In this document: piece by piece, positions 18,683 through 27,412 of the stretch
Layout of the letters: each line of letters opens with the position of its first letter
How positions within the stretch are numbered: the stretch's first letter is position 1
Assembly (NCBI GenBank): GCA_902794005.1
Contig: CADBFO010000012.1
Coordinates: forward strand, 1-64,000
From: an uncultured Bacteroidia bacterium
Lineage (GTDB): Bacteria; Bacteroidota; Bacteroidia; Bacteroidales; UBA932
Reading direction: 5' to 3'
DNA: 64,000 nt
Made by a program: the position numbers and the translations under genes
Notes under the pieces: generated by a model
The model's input: only the letters and a program-made list of their open reading frames with translations
Database searches by the model: none
Told to the model about the DNA's origin: nothing

Positions 18683-20320
18683 ATGAAACTCAACAGATAT
18701 ATTCCGGTTTTGTTTGCGGGACTCGTTCTGTTCTCTTGCACCGATATGAACACCATTGTTCCCGAAAGCGGCACCATGCTCAAGCAGCAGGTTCAGGAAA
18801 CCAACGCTGTCATCCCTACCCGCGCCACGGCGTCCTTCTCCGGATTGTTCTCCATCATCGGCCAGCCCAACTATTTCGATTACGGTACTCCGGACGATTT
18901 CGGCGTGCTGATGATGCTCTTCTGCAACGACCTTGAGAGCGCCGACGCTACGGCTTCCGACAACAACTACAACTGGTTCTCCGTGTGCGGCGAGTACTCT
19001 TCCCGCAACGCCAACTATCGCAATCCGGTAATCCGCTATAAGGCTCCCTATGCCATTATCGCCGCCGTGAACGATTTTCTGGCCGGTTTCGGCGAGGATG
19101 AGCAGAACCCCGAGAGCCTTGCCATGATGGCCCAGTCCAGAGTCCTCCGCGCCTATTCCTATATGCTCCTGGCCAGTGATTTCCAGTTCAACTACACCGA
19201 TCACAAGAACGACCTGTGCGTTCCCATCTGTTCCCCGGACGTGGAAGATCCCGCCAACAATCCCCGCGCTACCGTGGCCGAGATTTATGACATCATCATG
19301 GCCGACCTGAACTACGCTGTGGAGACCCTTGAGGGCTACACCCGCTCCGCCAAGAAGTTCATCGACCAGCAGGTGGCTTACGGCATGCGTGCCCGCGCCA
19401 ACCTGAACATGGGCAACTATGCCGCTGCCGCCGCCGACGCCGAGAAGGCCGCCGCCGGTTACGAACCCGCTTCCATCGCCGAGGTGAGCACGCCCAGTTT
19501 CATGGACCTCAGCGAGCACAACTGGCTCTGGGGGTATGACATGACGGCCGACGAAGCCAAAAACGAGCGTTATGCCACCACTTCTTCCTGGTTGCGCTCC
19601 TTCTCCGGCTGGGCCTATGCCGCCGGAACCGCCACCTACACCTGCATCAACAAGATCCTCTACGACAAGATTCCGGCAACGGATGTGCGTAAAGGCTGGT
19701 GGGTGGACGAAAACCTGTATTCCCCGCTGCTGGACGGCCTCACCTGGAATGCCGGTGACGCAGGTTCCGCCTCCGGACAGGCTATCGCCGACTTCACCTA
19801 CGAGGAAAAGAAACCCTTTGTTCCCTATACCAACGTGAAATTCGGCTGCACTCCGCTGGGTACTACCGACAACGCCGAAGACATGCCGCTGATGCGCGTG
19901 GAAGAGATGATTCTTATCCAGGCCGAAGGCTATGCCAAGAGCGGCAACGAGGCCAAGGGACGTCAGATCCTGGAAGACTTTGTGAAGACTTACCGTGATC
20001 CTTCCTACAGCGCTTCTGCCAGCGGCCGTTCCCTGGCCGATGAAATCTGGTTCCAGCGCCGCGTGGAACTCTGGGGCGAAGGCTTCGCCATCCATGACAC
20101 CAAGCGTCTGAACAAGCCCATGGTGCGTTTCCTGGGCACCGCTGCCAGCACCAACGTGTCTCCTGCCTTCCGCTTCAATATCGCTGCCAACGACGGTTGG
20201 CTCCTGATGCGCTTCTCCAATGCTGAACTCAATACCAACTTCGGTATTGTTGACAACGGGGACGGTGAACTGCCCAAGATGGACCAGAACCCGACTCTTC
20301 GTGACGGTGTTACTGACTAA
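18683..20320 (+). CDS. SusD/RagB-family nutrient-binding lipoprotein
   Basis: A 545-residue surface lipoprotein (lipobox LVLFSC, lipidated C19) that closes over the SusC barrel and binds the imported nutrient. The TPR-rich alpha-helical fold is suggested by YMLLASDFQFNYTDHKNDLC, ATVAEIYDIIMADLNYAVET and the typical late segments RVEEMILIQAEGYAKSGNE and IWFQRRVELWGEGFAIHDTK. Length is as usual. It belongs to the operon with SusC upstream (18 bases) and the 804-residue lipoprotein downstream (16 bases). Confidence 0.95.
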   Translation: MKLNRYIPVLFAGLVLFSCTDMNTIVPESGTMLKQQVQETNAVIPTRATASFSGLFSIIGQPNYFDYGTPDDFGVLMMLFCNDLESADATASDNNYNWFSVCGEYSSRNANYRNPVIRYKAPYAIIAAVNDFLAGFGEDEQNPESLAMMAQSRVLRAYSYMLLASDFQFNYTDHKNDLCVPICSPDVEDPANNPRATVAEIYDIIMADLNYAVETLEGYTRSAKKFIDQQVAYGMRARANLNMGNYAAAAADAEKAAAGYEPASIAEVSTPSFMDLSEHNWLWGYDMTADEAKNERYATTSSWLRSFSGWAYAAGTATYTCINKILYDKIPATDVRKGWWVDENLYSPLLDGLTWNAGDAGSASGQAIADFTYEEKKPFVPYTNVKFGCTPLGTTDNAEDMPLMRVEEMILIQAEGYAKSGNEAKGRQILEDFVKTYRDPSYSASASGRSLADEIWFQRRVELWGEGFAIHDTKRLNKPMVRFLGTAASTNVSPAFRFNIAANDGWLLMRFSNAELNTNFGIVDNGDGELPKMDQNPTLRDGVTD

Positions 20321-20336
20321 TTAATCCGCAGCACGT

Positions 20337-22751
20337 ATGAAAAAGTATATCAATATCATTTTAGCAAGCGCTTTTGCCGCACTGACCGTGCTTTCCTGCG
20401 CTCAGAAGGAGATCTACGAGCCCGGAACGCCCGATCCCGGCGACTGCTACGGTGTGTTCTTCCCTTCCCAGGACGCCATGGGCAGCCACACCTATGATCC
20501 CTCCATGGAAAGAACTGTGAGCATCACCGTTACCCGTACCAACACCAACGGTGCCATTACGGTTCCTTTTACCACCACGGTATCCGAAGAGGGTGTCTTC
20601 AACTTCGGCACCATCTCTTTTGCCGACGGCCAGTCCGAGACCGAGCTGGATGTTGCCTTCCCCAACGCTCCGGAAGGGAAAGAGGTTTCCTTCTCTGTCC
20701 AGCTGAACGACGACAACGCCTATGTCTCTCACTATAACAACGGCGCCATCGCATTGGATTTCTCCGTGCTGATTGTGACCTGGAAAACCTTTACGAAGCC
20801 CAATTCGGAAGAACCGGCGGTATTTACCATTACGCACCGCTGGGGAAAATCCTTCGGTCCCGTCCACGCGACACTGAAGTACTATGAAGTGAACGGCGTG
20901 CGTACCGGCGTATTCACCAGCATCGACAAGGACGAGGCCGGCAATCCCCAGGGTTTCTGGCACAGCGATCCTTCCGTTGACCTGAAAATCCGCTGGTATG
21001 TGGAAGATCAGGACGGTATCAGCCACAGCAACAAGGAAGGCAACGATTTTGTTGAACTTCCCAAGCAGTACTTCGGCTATGATTACAACGATGGAGATTG
21101 GCTCTCCGTTCCTATCGGACAGGCTGCCTCGCCCATTTATGTGTATGACTATCCCTGGTACTGGGTTGAGAAAGGATACAACTGGGGTGCTGGCGGCATG
21201 GGCGACAACTGGCTGGACGAAGCCAACAAGACCGGCCAGACGGACGGCGATTACCCTGCCGGCTATTATGACGGAAACGGCGGCTTCTACTTCAATATTT
21301 ACTTCTATGTTCCTGGTTTGGGCGGCTGGTCTCCGGACAACTACGGAACCGTTGCCGTTGCCGACGGCTTTGTCCGTACCGATTATAGCCTGACGCTGGA
21401 GACCGATTACAGCTCGGACGGCGTGACGCCCGTTTATGTGACGGCCGGTGCCGACGTGACGTCCCTGAAGTATGCCGTCTATGAAGGCGAGCTCAACTCT
21501 GCCCAGCTTGCGGCCAAGCTGGAGGCGATTACTGCCGGAAGCGAGGCCACCGAGACTTACGATGCCTTCGAGTTTGACGAGAAAGAGGCCAAGAATTACG
21601 GTGCCATCGGGATTGCACCCGAAACCAGCGGCGCATATACCGTGATTGCGGTTGCCTGCGACAAGGACGGAAAGATTCAGAACAGCGCTTCTGTTGTCAT
21701 CAACCATATTTCTGCCGATGATACGGAAGAGAATCTCGTGGAGCTCAGCCTGTTTACCGAGGAGACTCCTTCCCGTTACAAGGAGATTCACGGCTATGAT
21801 TCCTTCGCTTACGGAGTAAGTGGAACCGGCCTCACGGAGGTGCATATCGGCATTATCTCCGAGAAAGACGTTACCACCGGCGAGGCTGCCTTGGCTGCCG
21901 TCAAGGGCGACGCTTCCCTGGCTGTAAGCGAGGAGGTGCTTGCTCAGATTAACGCCGACGGCGGTTATTACACCATCGCACGCGGCCTGAAAGCCAAAAC
22001 CACATATTACGTGATTGTCTGGGCTACCAACGGCGCCCTGGACGGCTTCGCCGTGGACAGCTTTACGACCGACCCGCTTCCGTATGTGTGGAACAGCCTC
22101 GGCAAGGGCGAATATACCGACGATGTGGCGTGCGGCCTTTACGAGATTTCTCCCGTTACGGTTTCTTGTAACGTATATGAAGAGGCATCGACCCCGGGAC
22201 TGTATGCCATTGACGGCTTCCAGCTTCCTTTGGTTGCCGCTCTCTTTGAAGAGACCGAAGAAGAAATGGCCAAATTTGAAGATGGAAATTGGAGGAATTC
22301 CTTCATTATCATCAATGCGACCAACCCCGAATCCGTTACCATCGAACTTCAGGATTACGGCGTTTGCCTGGATCCCGATGACGGTTTCATTGACGGAGTA
22401 ACTTCCCTGTACAAAGGAGAACCGTTCTCCGTGGGTACGCTCAAGGATGGTGTGATTTCCTTCCAGACGCCGAAAGGCCTGCTTTGCACCCTGAATGGCG
22501 ACGGATACTACTATGCCAACCAGAACGGAGCCTTCAAGCTTGTTCTTCCTGAAGCGGCTGCCGGTATTGCCGCAAGCAAGGCCGGAGTCGGTGCCAAACC
22601 GCAGAAGGCCCTTCGCGAATTTGCCGTGCCGCTTCCCGTTTACGAGCGCGATGCCAAGCCCGTGAAGGTGAGCGTGGAGATTCCCGTTTCGCGGAAAGAG
22701 AAATCGTCCGCCGGGAAAATCCTGGCCCGTCCGGCCAAGCATGTACGCTAA
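20337..22751 (+). CDS. Large lipoprotein of SusCD locus, beta-sandwich type
   Basis: An 804-residue predicted lipoprotein (lipobox LTVLSC, cysteine at residue 21). The first part resembles a Calx-beta-like repeat (SITVTRTNTNGAITVPFTTT, GTISFADGQSETELDV). The middle is rich in acidic and aromatic residues (YDYPWYWVEKGYNWGAGGMG), and the later part has Ig-like segments with YYTIARGLKAKTTYYVIVWA, close to fibronectin type III wording. The last about 60 residues are basic and lower in complexity. Its place after SusD is where surface glycan- or ligand-binding proteins (SusE/F type) usually sit, so a binding role is inferred. I cannot assign it to a characterised family. Confidence 0.75.
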   Translation: MKKYINIILASAFAALTVLSCAQKEIYEPGTPDPGDCYGVFFPSQDAMGSHTYDPSMERTVSITVTRTNTNGAITVPFTTTVSEEGVFNFGTISFADGQSETELDVAFPNAPEGKEVSFSVQLNDDNAYVSHYNNGAIALDFSVLIVTWKTFTKPNSEEPAVFTITHRWGKSFGPVHATLKYYEVNGVRTGVFTSIDKDEAGNPQGFWHSDPSVDLKIRWYVEDQDGISHSNKEGNDFVELPKQYFGYDYNDGDWLSVPIGQAASPIYVYDYPWYWVEKGYNWGAGGMGDNWLDEANKTGQTDGDYPAGYYDGNGGFYFNIYFYVPGLGGWSPDNYGTVAVADGFVRTDYSLTLETDYSSDGVTPVYVTAGADVTSLKYAVYEGELNSAQLAAKLEAITAGSEATETYDAFEFDEKEAKNYGAIGIAPETSGAYTVIAVACDKDGKIQNSASVVINHISADDTEENLVELSLFTEETPSRYKEIHGYDSFAYGVSGTGLTEVHIGIISEKDVTTGEAALAAVKGDASLAVSEEVLAQINADGGYYTIARGLKAKTTYYVIVWATNGALDGFAVDSFTTDPLPYVWNSLGKGEYTDDVACGLYEISPVTVSCNVYEEASTPGLYAIDGFQLPLVAALFEETEEEMAKFEDGNWRNSFIIINATNPESVTIELQDYGVCLDPDDGFIDGVTSLYKGEPFSVGTLKDGVISFQTPKGLLCTLNGDGYYYANQNGAFKLVLPEAAAGIAASKAGVGAKPQKALREFAVPLPVYERDAKPVKVSVEIPVSRKEKSSAGKILARPAKHVR

Positions 22752-22770
22752 CGTAAGTGTTTGATTATCT

Positions 22771-22809
22771 GACAATGAGACCCGGTGTTTTGCCACCGGG
22801 CCTCTTGTC
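22771..22809 (+). terminator. Strong GC hairpin between lipoprotein and protease genes
   Basis: The arm GACAATGAGACCCGGTG pairs with CACCGGGCCTCTTGTC around a TTTTGC loop, with one bulge per side. There is no U-run after it and the protease ATG is only 15 bases away, so it may attenuate or protect transcript rather than end it. Confidence 0.55.
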
Positions 22810-22824
22810 GTAAAAAGAATGTGA

Positions 22825-24900
22825 ATGAAAACCAAGTATTATTTTGCTTTGGGCGCATTTGCGCTGTCTCTGGCGTCTTGTCGGCAGGAATCGCTCTCCG
22901 ACGACATCCGGGAAGCTGCGCCCATCGTGCGCCTCAGTGAGGACATTGCCACGGACGCCGTTTTGGTGAAGTTCGGCACGACCCTTTCCGATGCGGAGCA
23001 GAAGGCGGTGGAGAGCAGCGGTGGAGTACAGCTCCAGCGGGTGTTCCCTTCCATGCCCGGCAAGGAAGCCCTGGAAAGGGAATATGGCCTGGATCGCTGG
23101 TACGAGGCGGTTCTGGCCCAGGGTGACGACGTGCACGCGAAGGCGCTGGAGATTTCCAGGATCGGAAACGTGCAGGTGGTCGAGTATGCGTCGCTCCCGA
23201 CAAAAAGCAGTGACGGGGCCGTCTATGCGGCTCTTCCGGCCACCAAGGCCGACACCGCGCCGTTCAACGACCCTCTCCTGAGCAATCAGTGGCACTACAA
23301 GAACTATGGCAACCCTTCTTTTTCCAAAAACAGCGTGGCCGGGGCCGACATCAATGTCTTAGATGTGTGGGCCAGCCTCAGCTGCGGCGATCCGGATATC
23401 GTGGTGGCCGTAGTGGACGAAGGCGTGAAGTGGTCTCACCCGGACCTCCGGGACAATATGTGGGTAAACACCAAGGAGATTCCGGACAATGGTATTGACG
23501 ATGACGGAAACGGTTATGTGGACGACGTTTACGGATTCAACTTTGTCACTGCCAAGCAGGCCGAAAAGGATGCTCCCTGGACCGACGGCGCCATCAGCTG
23601 GGATAAGGGACAGTATGACTCCAAGGGTCAGTGGCAGGGGGATTCCGGCCACGGAACCCACTGCGCCGGCACCATCGCCGCCGTGAACAATAACGGAAAG
23701 GGCGTGGCCGGTGTGGCCGGCGGCTCCGGAAAGAAAGACGGCTGCCGCATCATGAGCTGCCAGATTTTCTCCGGAACCGGCGGTGCCAATGTGGGCGGAA
23801 CGGCACGCGCCATCAAGTATGCGGCCGACATGGGCGCTTCCATCATCTCCTGCTCCTTCGGCTATACGGTTTCTTTTTCTTCGGACGACGACTATATCAG
23901 GCGCGTCGGAACGGCCGAGATCGATGCCGTCCATTACTTCGAGGCTTCGAAGAACAACTCCGTTCTCAACGGCGGCATCGCCATTTTTGCCGCGGGTAAT
24001 GAGAATCATGCCTACGCACACTATCCGGGCGGGTTCTACGATATCATCAGCGTGTCGGCCTTCGGCCCGGACGGACTCCCTACGTATTACACCAATTACG
24101 GGCCCGGCTGCAACATCGCCGCTCCCGGCGGGGAAGCCTATCATATCGTGAACCGATGGGAGTCCATGGTCCTTTCCACCCTGCCTTCCGAGCTTTCGCA
24201 GCTGGGTATTGACGGAAAGATGGAAAAGGGCCTGGATTATGGCTATATGCAGGGGACTTCGATGGCCTGCCCGCACGTGAGCGGCGTCGTAGCCCTGGGG
24301 CTTTCCTATGCCAAGAAACTGGGCAAAACCTATGACCGGGATGAATTCAAACGGATGATCCTGGCCAGCGTGAACGACATCGACCAGCGTATCAGCACCA
24401 CCACATCCAAGAGCTATGCCTATTCGCAGAAAGATCTGGTCCTGGCTCCCTATTACCACCAGATGGGAACGGGTGCCATCGACTCCTGGCGGTTGATGAT
24501 GCACATCGAAGGGGTTCCTTCCCTTACCGCCCAGACGGGCAAGAGCCAGTGGATCGACCTGACATCGGCCTTCGGAACGGCTTCGGTGAGCCTTACCTAC
24601 CTGAAGGTGGAGGTCCCGGAAGCGACGGTGGCTTCCCTGGGCCTGCAGAAGATTGAACCCACCAATGCGGGCAAGTATCCTGCGGTGGTGGATCCGAGCG
24701 GCTATGCCTATGTGCAGTTCGGCCGCTTGTATGTGTCGCCGACCAAACTGGGCTCCGGCAAAATCAAAATATCGGCCGTGGGCGGCGGTGACCACCTGGG
24801 CGGCGGCTCCAATCCTCCCGGAGGCATGGAGCTCGTGCAGGAAGTTTCCCTCATCGCCCGGGATGTCCCCGGCGGCAACGGTACAGGAGGATGGTTATGA
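22825..24900 (+). CDS. Subtilisin-like (S8) serine protease lipoprotein
   Basis: A 691-residue predicted surface lipoprotein (LASC, lipidated cysteine near residue 19). An I9-like propeptide region (about 45-125, DAVLVKFGTTLSDAEQKAVE) comes before the catalytic domain. The triad is visible: D198 in VAVVDEGVKWSHPDL, H276 in GHGTHCAGTIAAVNNNGKG, S479 in QGTSMACPHVSGVVALGL, with oxyanion region FAAGNENHAY. A C-terminal beta-rich extension of about 170 residues follows. It could cut proteins at the cell surface so that the SusCD pair imports the fragments. It is the only hydrolase of the locus. The stop overlaps the next start (ATGA). Confidence 0.92.
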   Translation: MKTKYYFALGAFALSLASCRQESLSDDIREAAPIVRLSEDIATDAVLVKFGTTLSDAEQKAVESSGGVQLQRVFPSMPGKEALEREYGLDRWYEAVLAQGDDVHAKALEISRIGNVQVVEYASLPTKSSDGAVYAALPATKADTAPFNDPLLSNQWHYKNYGNPSFSKNSVAGADINVLDVWASLSCGDPDIVVAVVDEGVKWSHPDLRDNMWVNTKEIPDNGIDDDGNGYVDDVYGFNFVTAKQAEKDAPWTDGAISWDKGQYDSKGQWQGDSGHGTHCAGTIAAVNNNGKGVAGVAGGSGKKDGCRIMSCQIFSGTGGANVGGTARAIKYAADMGASIISCSFGYTVSFSSDDDYIRRVGTAEIDAVHYFEASKNNSVLNGGIAIFAAGNENHAYAHYPGGFYDIISVSAFGPDGLPTYYTNYGPGCNIAAPGGEAYHIVNRWESMVLSTLPSELSQLGIDGKMEKGLDYGYMQGTSMACPHVSGVVALGLSYAKKLGKTYDRDEFKRMILASVNDIDQRISTTTSKSYAYSQKDLVLAPYYHQMGTGAIDSWRLMMHIEGVPSLTAQTGKSQWIDLTSAFGTASVSLTYLKVEVPEATVASLGLQKIEPTNAGKYPAVVDPSGYAYVQFGRLYVSPTKLGSGKIKISAVGGGDHLGGGSNPPGGMELVQEVSLIARDVPGGNGTGGWL

Positions 24901-25328
24901 TGAAAAAGTTTTTTGCAATGACGGCCGTGCTGACGGCCTTGGTGGCGTGCGGCGGCAACAAGGTTGACCCCGATACGCCCAGCTTCACCAAAGAGGATAT
25001 CGTGGGTGTCTGGGAGCTTTCTTCCGTGGCCACGAAGGCGACGGTGGGCTCCGAGACGGTGAACGTGTATATCGACTTCGCTTCTTCCGGCAGCTTTACC
25101 CTGTACCAGAAGATTGGCCAGGGTCGATATACGAAGTTTGAAGGGACGTATTCCGTCTCTGCCGACAGGAAACTCAGCGGAAAGTATTCCGGCGGTGCTT
25201 CCTGGGGACCGTATGAGGGATCGGTAAGCGGTTCTTCGCTTACCCTGACATCGGCGGGAGGAAAGGAAGTGGATACGTACAAAAAGATTGGATCGATTCC
25301 CGAAGCGGTGTTGTCCAATCTGTATTGA
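24897..25328 (+). CDS. Small lipocalin-like lipoprotein
   Basis: A 143-residue predicted lipoprotein (lipobox ALVAC). The text KEDIVGVWELSSVATKATVG, then GSFTLYQKIGQGRYTKFEGT and YSVSADRKLSGKYSGG, is the usual wording of Bacteroidetes lipocalin-like domains (one small barrel). An AGGAGG ribosome site lies just upstream and the ATG at 24897 overlaps the protease stop by four bases, so translation is coupled. Bases 24891 and 24900 are alternative starts. Being fused to the protease operon it may help as an inhibitor, chaperone or ligand binder; none of these is shown. Confidence 0.7.
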   Translation: MMKKFFAMTAVLTALVACGGNKVDPDTPSFTKEDIVGVWELSSVATKATVGSETVNVYIDFASSGSFTLYQKIGQGRYTKFEGTYSVSADRKLSGKYSGGASWGPYEGSVSGSSLTLTSAGGKEVDTYKKIGSIPEAVLSNLY

Positions 25329-25351
25329 ATGTCCGTTTTTTGACTGAATTT

Positions 25352-25386
25352 CCGCGGCAGCCCCAGAAAGGTTGTCGCGGATTTTG
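25352..25386 (+). terminator. Terminator of the SusCD-protease operon
   Basis: CCGCGGCAGCC pairs with GGTTGTCGCGG (G-U pairs allowed) and is followed by ATTTTG. It lies 23 bases after the lipocalin-like stop. Confidence 0.6.
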
Positions 25387-25396
25387 TTAAAATCCG

Positions 25397-25404
25397 TATC
25401 TTTG
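25397..25404 (+). promoter_or_regulatory. Promoter -7 box (TATCTTTG) for hflX
   Basis: Perfect TAnnTTTG box ending 6 bases before the hflX ATG, implying a very short or absent leader. Confidence 0.6.
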
Positions 25405-25410
25405 CACTCT

Positions 25411-26595
25411 ATGAGTGACTTTAAGACCAACAAGGCTGTTTTTGTGGGCGTCATCCTGGAGAAGGGCGGCGAGCGCAAGGTGGCGGAATACCTGGACGAG
25501 CTGGCCTTCCTGGCCACTACGGCCGGCGCCATTCCGGACAAGATGTTTACCCAGCGGCTGGACCGGCCCGACAAGGCGACGTATATCGGCCCGGGAAAGC
25601 TGGAGGAGATAAAGGAATACTGCCTGGCCAATGAGATTGAGTATGTGATTTTTGACGATGAACTCACGGGCATGCAGCAGCGCAACATCGAAAAGGTGAT
25701 TGCCTGCAGCGATGTGATTGACCGGACCAGTCTTATCCTGGAAATCTTCGCCCAGCGTGCCAAGACGTCCTACGCCAAGATGCAGGTGGATCTGGCCCAT
25801 TACAATTATATGCTTCCCCGGCTGGCCGGCATGTGGACCCACCTGGAGCGCCAGCGCGGCGGCATGGGCACGCGTGGCGGTATGGGTGAGACCCAGATTG
25901 AAATTGACCGCCGTATCGTGAAGCAGCGCATCTCCAAGCTCAAGGAAGACCTCAAGAAGGTGGACAGGCAGATGGCCACGCAAAGGGGCAATAGAGGCTC
26001 TCTGGTGCGTTTAGCCCTTGTGGGGTACACCAATGTAGGCAAAAGCACTTTGATGAATCTCCTGGCCAAATCTGACGTGTTTGCCGAGAACAAACTCTTT
26101 GCTACGCTGGACACGACTGTCCGGAAAGTGGTTATAGAGAACGTCCCCTTCCTTCTTTCCGACACGGTAGGTTTTATCCGGAAGCTTCCCACCCAGCTGG
26201 TGGAGGCCTTCAAGAGCACCCTGGATGAGGTTCGCGAGGCCGATGTCCTGGTACACGTGGTGGATATCTCGCATTCGGACTTTGAAGAGCAGATGCAGGT
26301 GGTGGAACAGACGCTCCGGGATATCGGCGCCTCCAACAAACCGGTCTATGTCGTTTTCAACAAAGTGGACGCCTATACGTACGAACCCTATGATGAATTC
26401 TCCCTTGAACCCAAGCAGCCGATCAACAGAACCCTGGATGAACTGAAGAACAGTTGGATTGCCGAAGAAAAGACGCCTTGCATCTTTATCTCGGCCCGCG
26501 AGAAAATCGGGATTGAAAAACTGCGCAACGACCTTTACAAGATCGTTGCCGAGATACATGCCGGTCGTTATCCTTTTAACAATTTCTTATGGTAG
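25411..26595 (+). CDS. hflX: Ribosome-associated GTPase HflX
   Basis: A 394-residue GTPase that binds 50S subunits and rescues or splits stalled ribosomes under stress. The N-terminal HflX domain (TYIGPGKLEEIKEYC, IIFDDEL-type VIFDDELTGMQQRN) is followed by the coiled linker with RGGMGTRGGMGETQIEIDRR, then G1 GYTNVGKSTLMN, G3 DTVGFIRKLPTQLVEAFKST and G4 FNKVD. The start at 25411 (MSDFKTNKAVFVG) agrees with the family; the frame stays open 13 codons further up through the promoter box. It is followed by a 397-base gene-free stretch. Confidence 0.95.
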   Translation: MSDFKTNKAVFVGVILEKGGERKVAEYLDELAFLATTAGAIPDKMFTQRLDRPDKATYIGPGKLEEIKEYCLANEIEYVIFDDELTGMQQRNIEKVIACSDVIDRTSLILEIFAQRAKTSYAKMQVDLAHYNYMLPRLAGMWTHLERQRGGMGTRGGMGETQIEIDRRIVKQRISKLKEDLKKVDRQMATQRGNRGSLVRLALVGYTNVGKSTLMNLLAKSDVFAENKLFATLDTTVRKVVIENVPFLLSDTVGFIRKLPTQLVEAFKSTLDEVREADVLVHVVDISHSDFEEQMQVVEQTLRDIGASNKPVYVVFNKVDAYTYEPYDEFSLEPKQPINRTLDELKNSWIAEEKTPCIFISAREKIGIEKLRNDLYKIVAEIHAGRYPFNNFLW

Positions 26596-26992
26596 GTATT
26601 TCCGCTGAACTTTTTCATTCCTTACAGTTTTGAAAGGGATTTTTTGACGGGTTATTGCCGAGGCTTCCAGTCGATATTTAGGATAAATTATTCCGGAGAT
26701 ATTTCCTTGTTTCAATTCTCTTTTACGAAATTCTTTTTAAAATTTTTAGAGATTCTTTTATCGGAGAAATTTTGATTTTTGATGGTTTTCGACCGATTTC
26801 TTTTTTAACTCGTCCCAGAACCTTTTTCCTTGCTTGTTTTTAAAGATTTTAAGTTTGTGTAAATCAAGTCAATTTTTAAACTGCAACGTTCTTTCGTCCT
26901 GGTTTTATCTGTTTTTGTAACTGTTCCTTTTTCTTTGACGACAGGCTTAACAATCGTTACTTCCCCTTTTTCGACCAAAATTGAATTTTGTC
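26596..26992. other. Gene-free AT-rich spacer between hflX and ybeY
   Basis: About 400 bases without a plausible gene; the plus strand is markedly T-rich. One TAnnTTTG box (TAAGTTTG, 26850-26857) could start the ybeY-mnmG transcript with a leader of about 130 bases. No DnaA box or clear hairpin seen. Confidence 0.5.
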
Positions 26993-27412
26993 ATGGTTTC
27001 CTACTTTACTGAAGACATCACTTTTCCTTTCAAGTTAAAACGCCTCACCTCGAAGTGGCTGAAATTTGTCGCTCACAGCGAGGCTCGTCGCCTTGGAGAC
27101 ATTTCGATCATTTTCTGTTCGGATCAGTATATTCTGGAGGTCAACCGGAAGTATTTGAACCACGACTATTATACGGATATTATCACGTTTGACTATTGTG
27201 AGGGCGATCTTCTTTCCGGAGATTTGTTCATCAGCATTGATTCTGTGCGCGAAAACGCCGCTTTTTATGGTACAGCGTTCGAAAATGAGCTGAATCGTGT
27301 GATTGTACACGGAGTTCTGCACCTGATTGGCTATGACGATCATACCGAGGAAGAGATTGCTCAGATGCGTTCCAAAGAGGATTTTTACCTCCTGCAGCGG
27401 GTTAACTTATGA
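26993..27412 (+). CDS. ybeY: Endoribonuclease / rRNA maturation factor YbeY
   Basis: A 139-residue metal-dependent RNase involved in 16S rRNA 3'-end maturation and ribosome quality control. The zinc motif [12 protein letters not shown] (H-x3-H-x5-H) is complete, preceded by [21 protein letters not shown] place the start at 26993 ([11 protein letters not shown]); 26981 is four codons earlier. mnmG begins four bases before its stop codon ends, so the two are translationally coupled. Codon use is visibly AT-richer than in the genes on either side. Confidence 0.9.
   Translation: MVSYFTEDITFPFKLKRLTSKWLKFVAHSEARRLGDISIIFCSDQYILEVNRKYLNHDYYTDIITFDYCEGDLLSGDLFISIDSVRENAAFYGTAFENELNRVIVHGVLHLIGYDDHTEEEIAQMRSKEDFYLLQRVNL

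Noticed and set aside
26596-26992. AT-rich spacer as replication origin
   Set aside because: No DnaA-box-like 9-mer found in it, unlike the mfd-ruvB gap.
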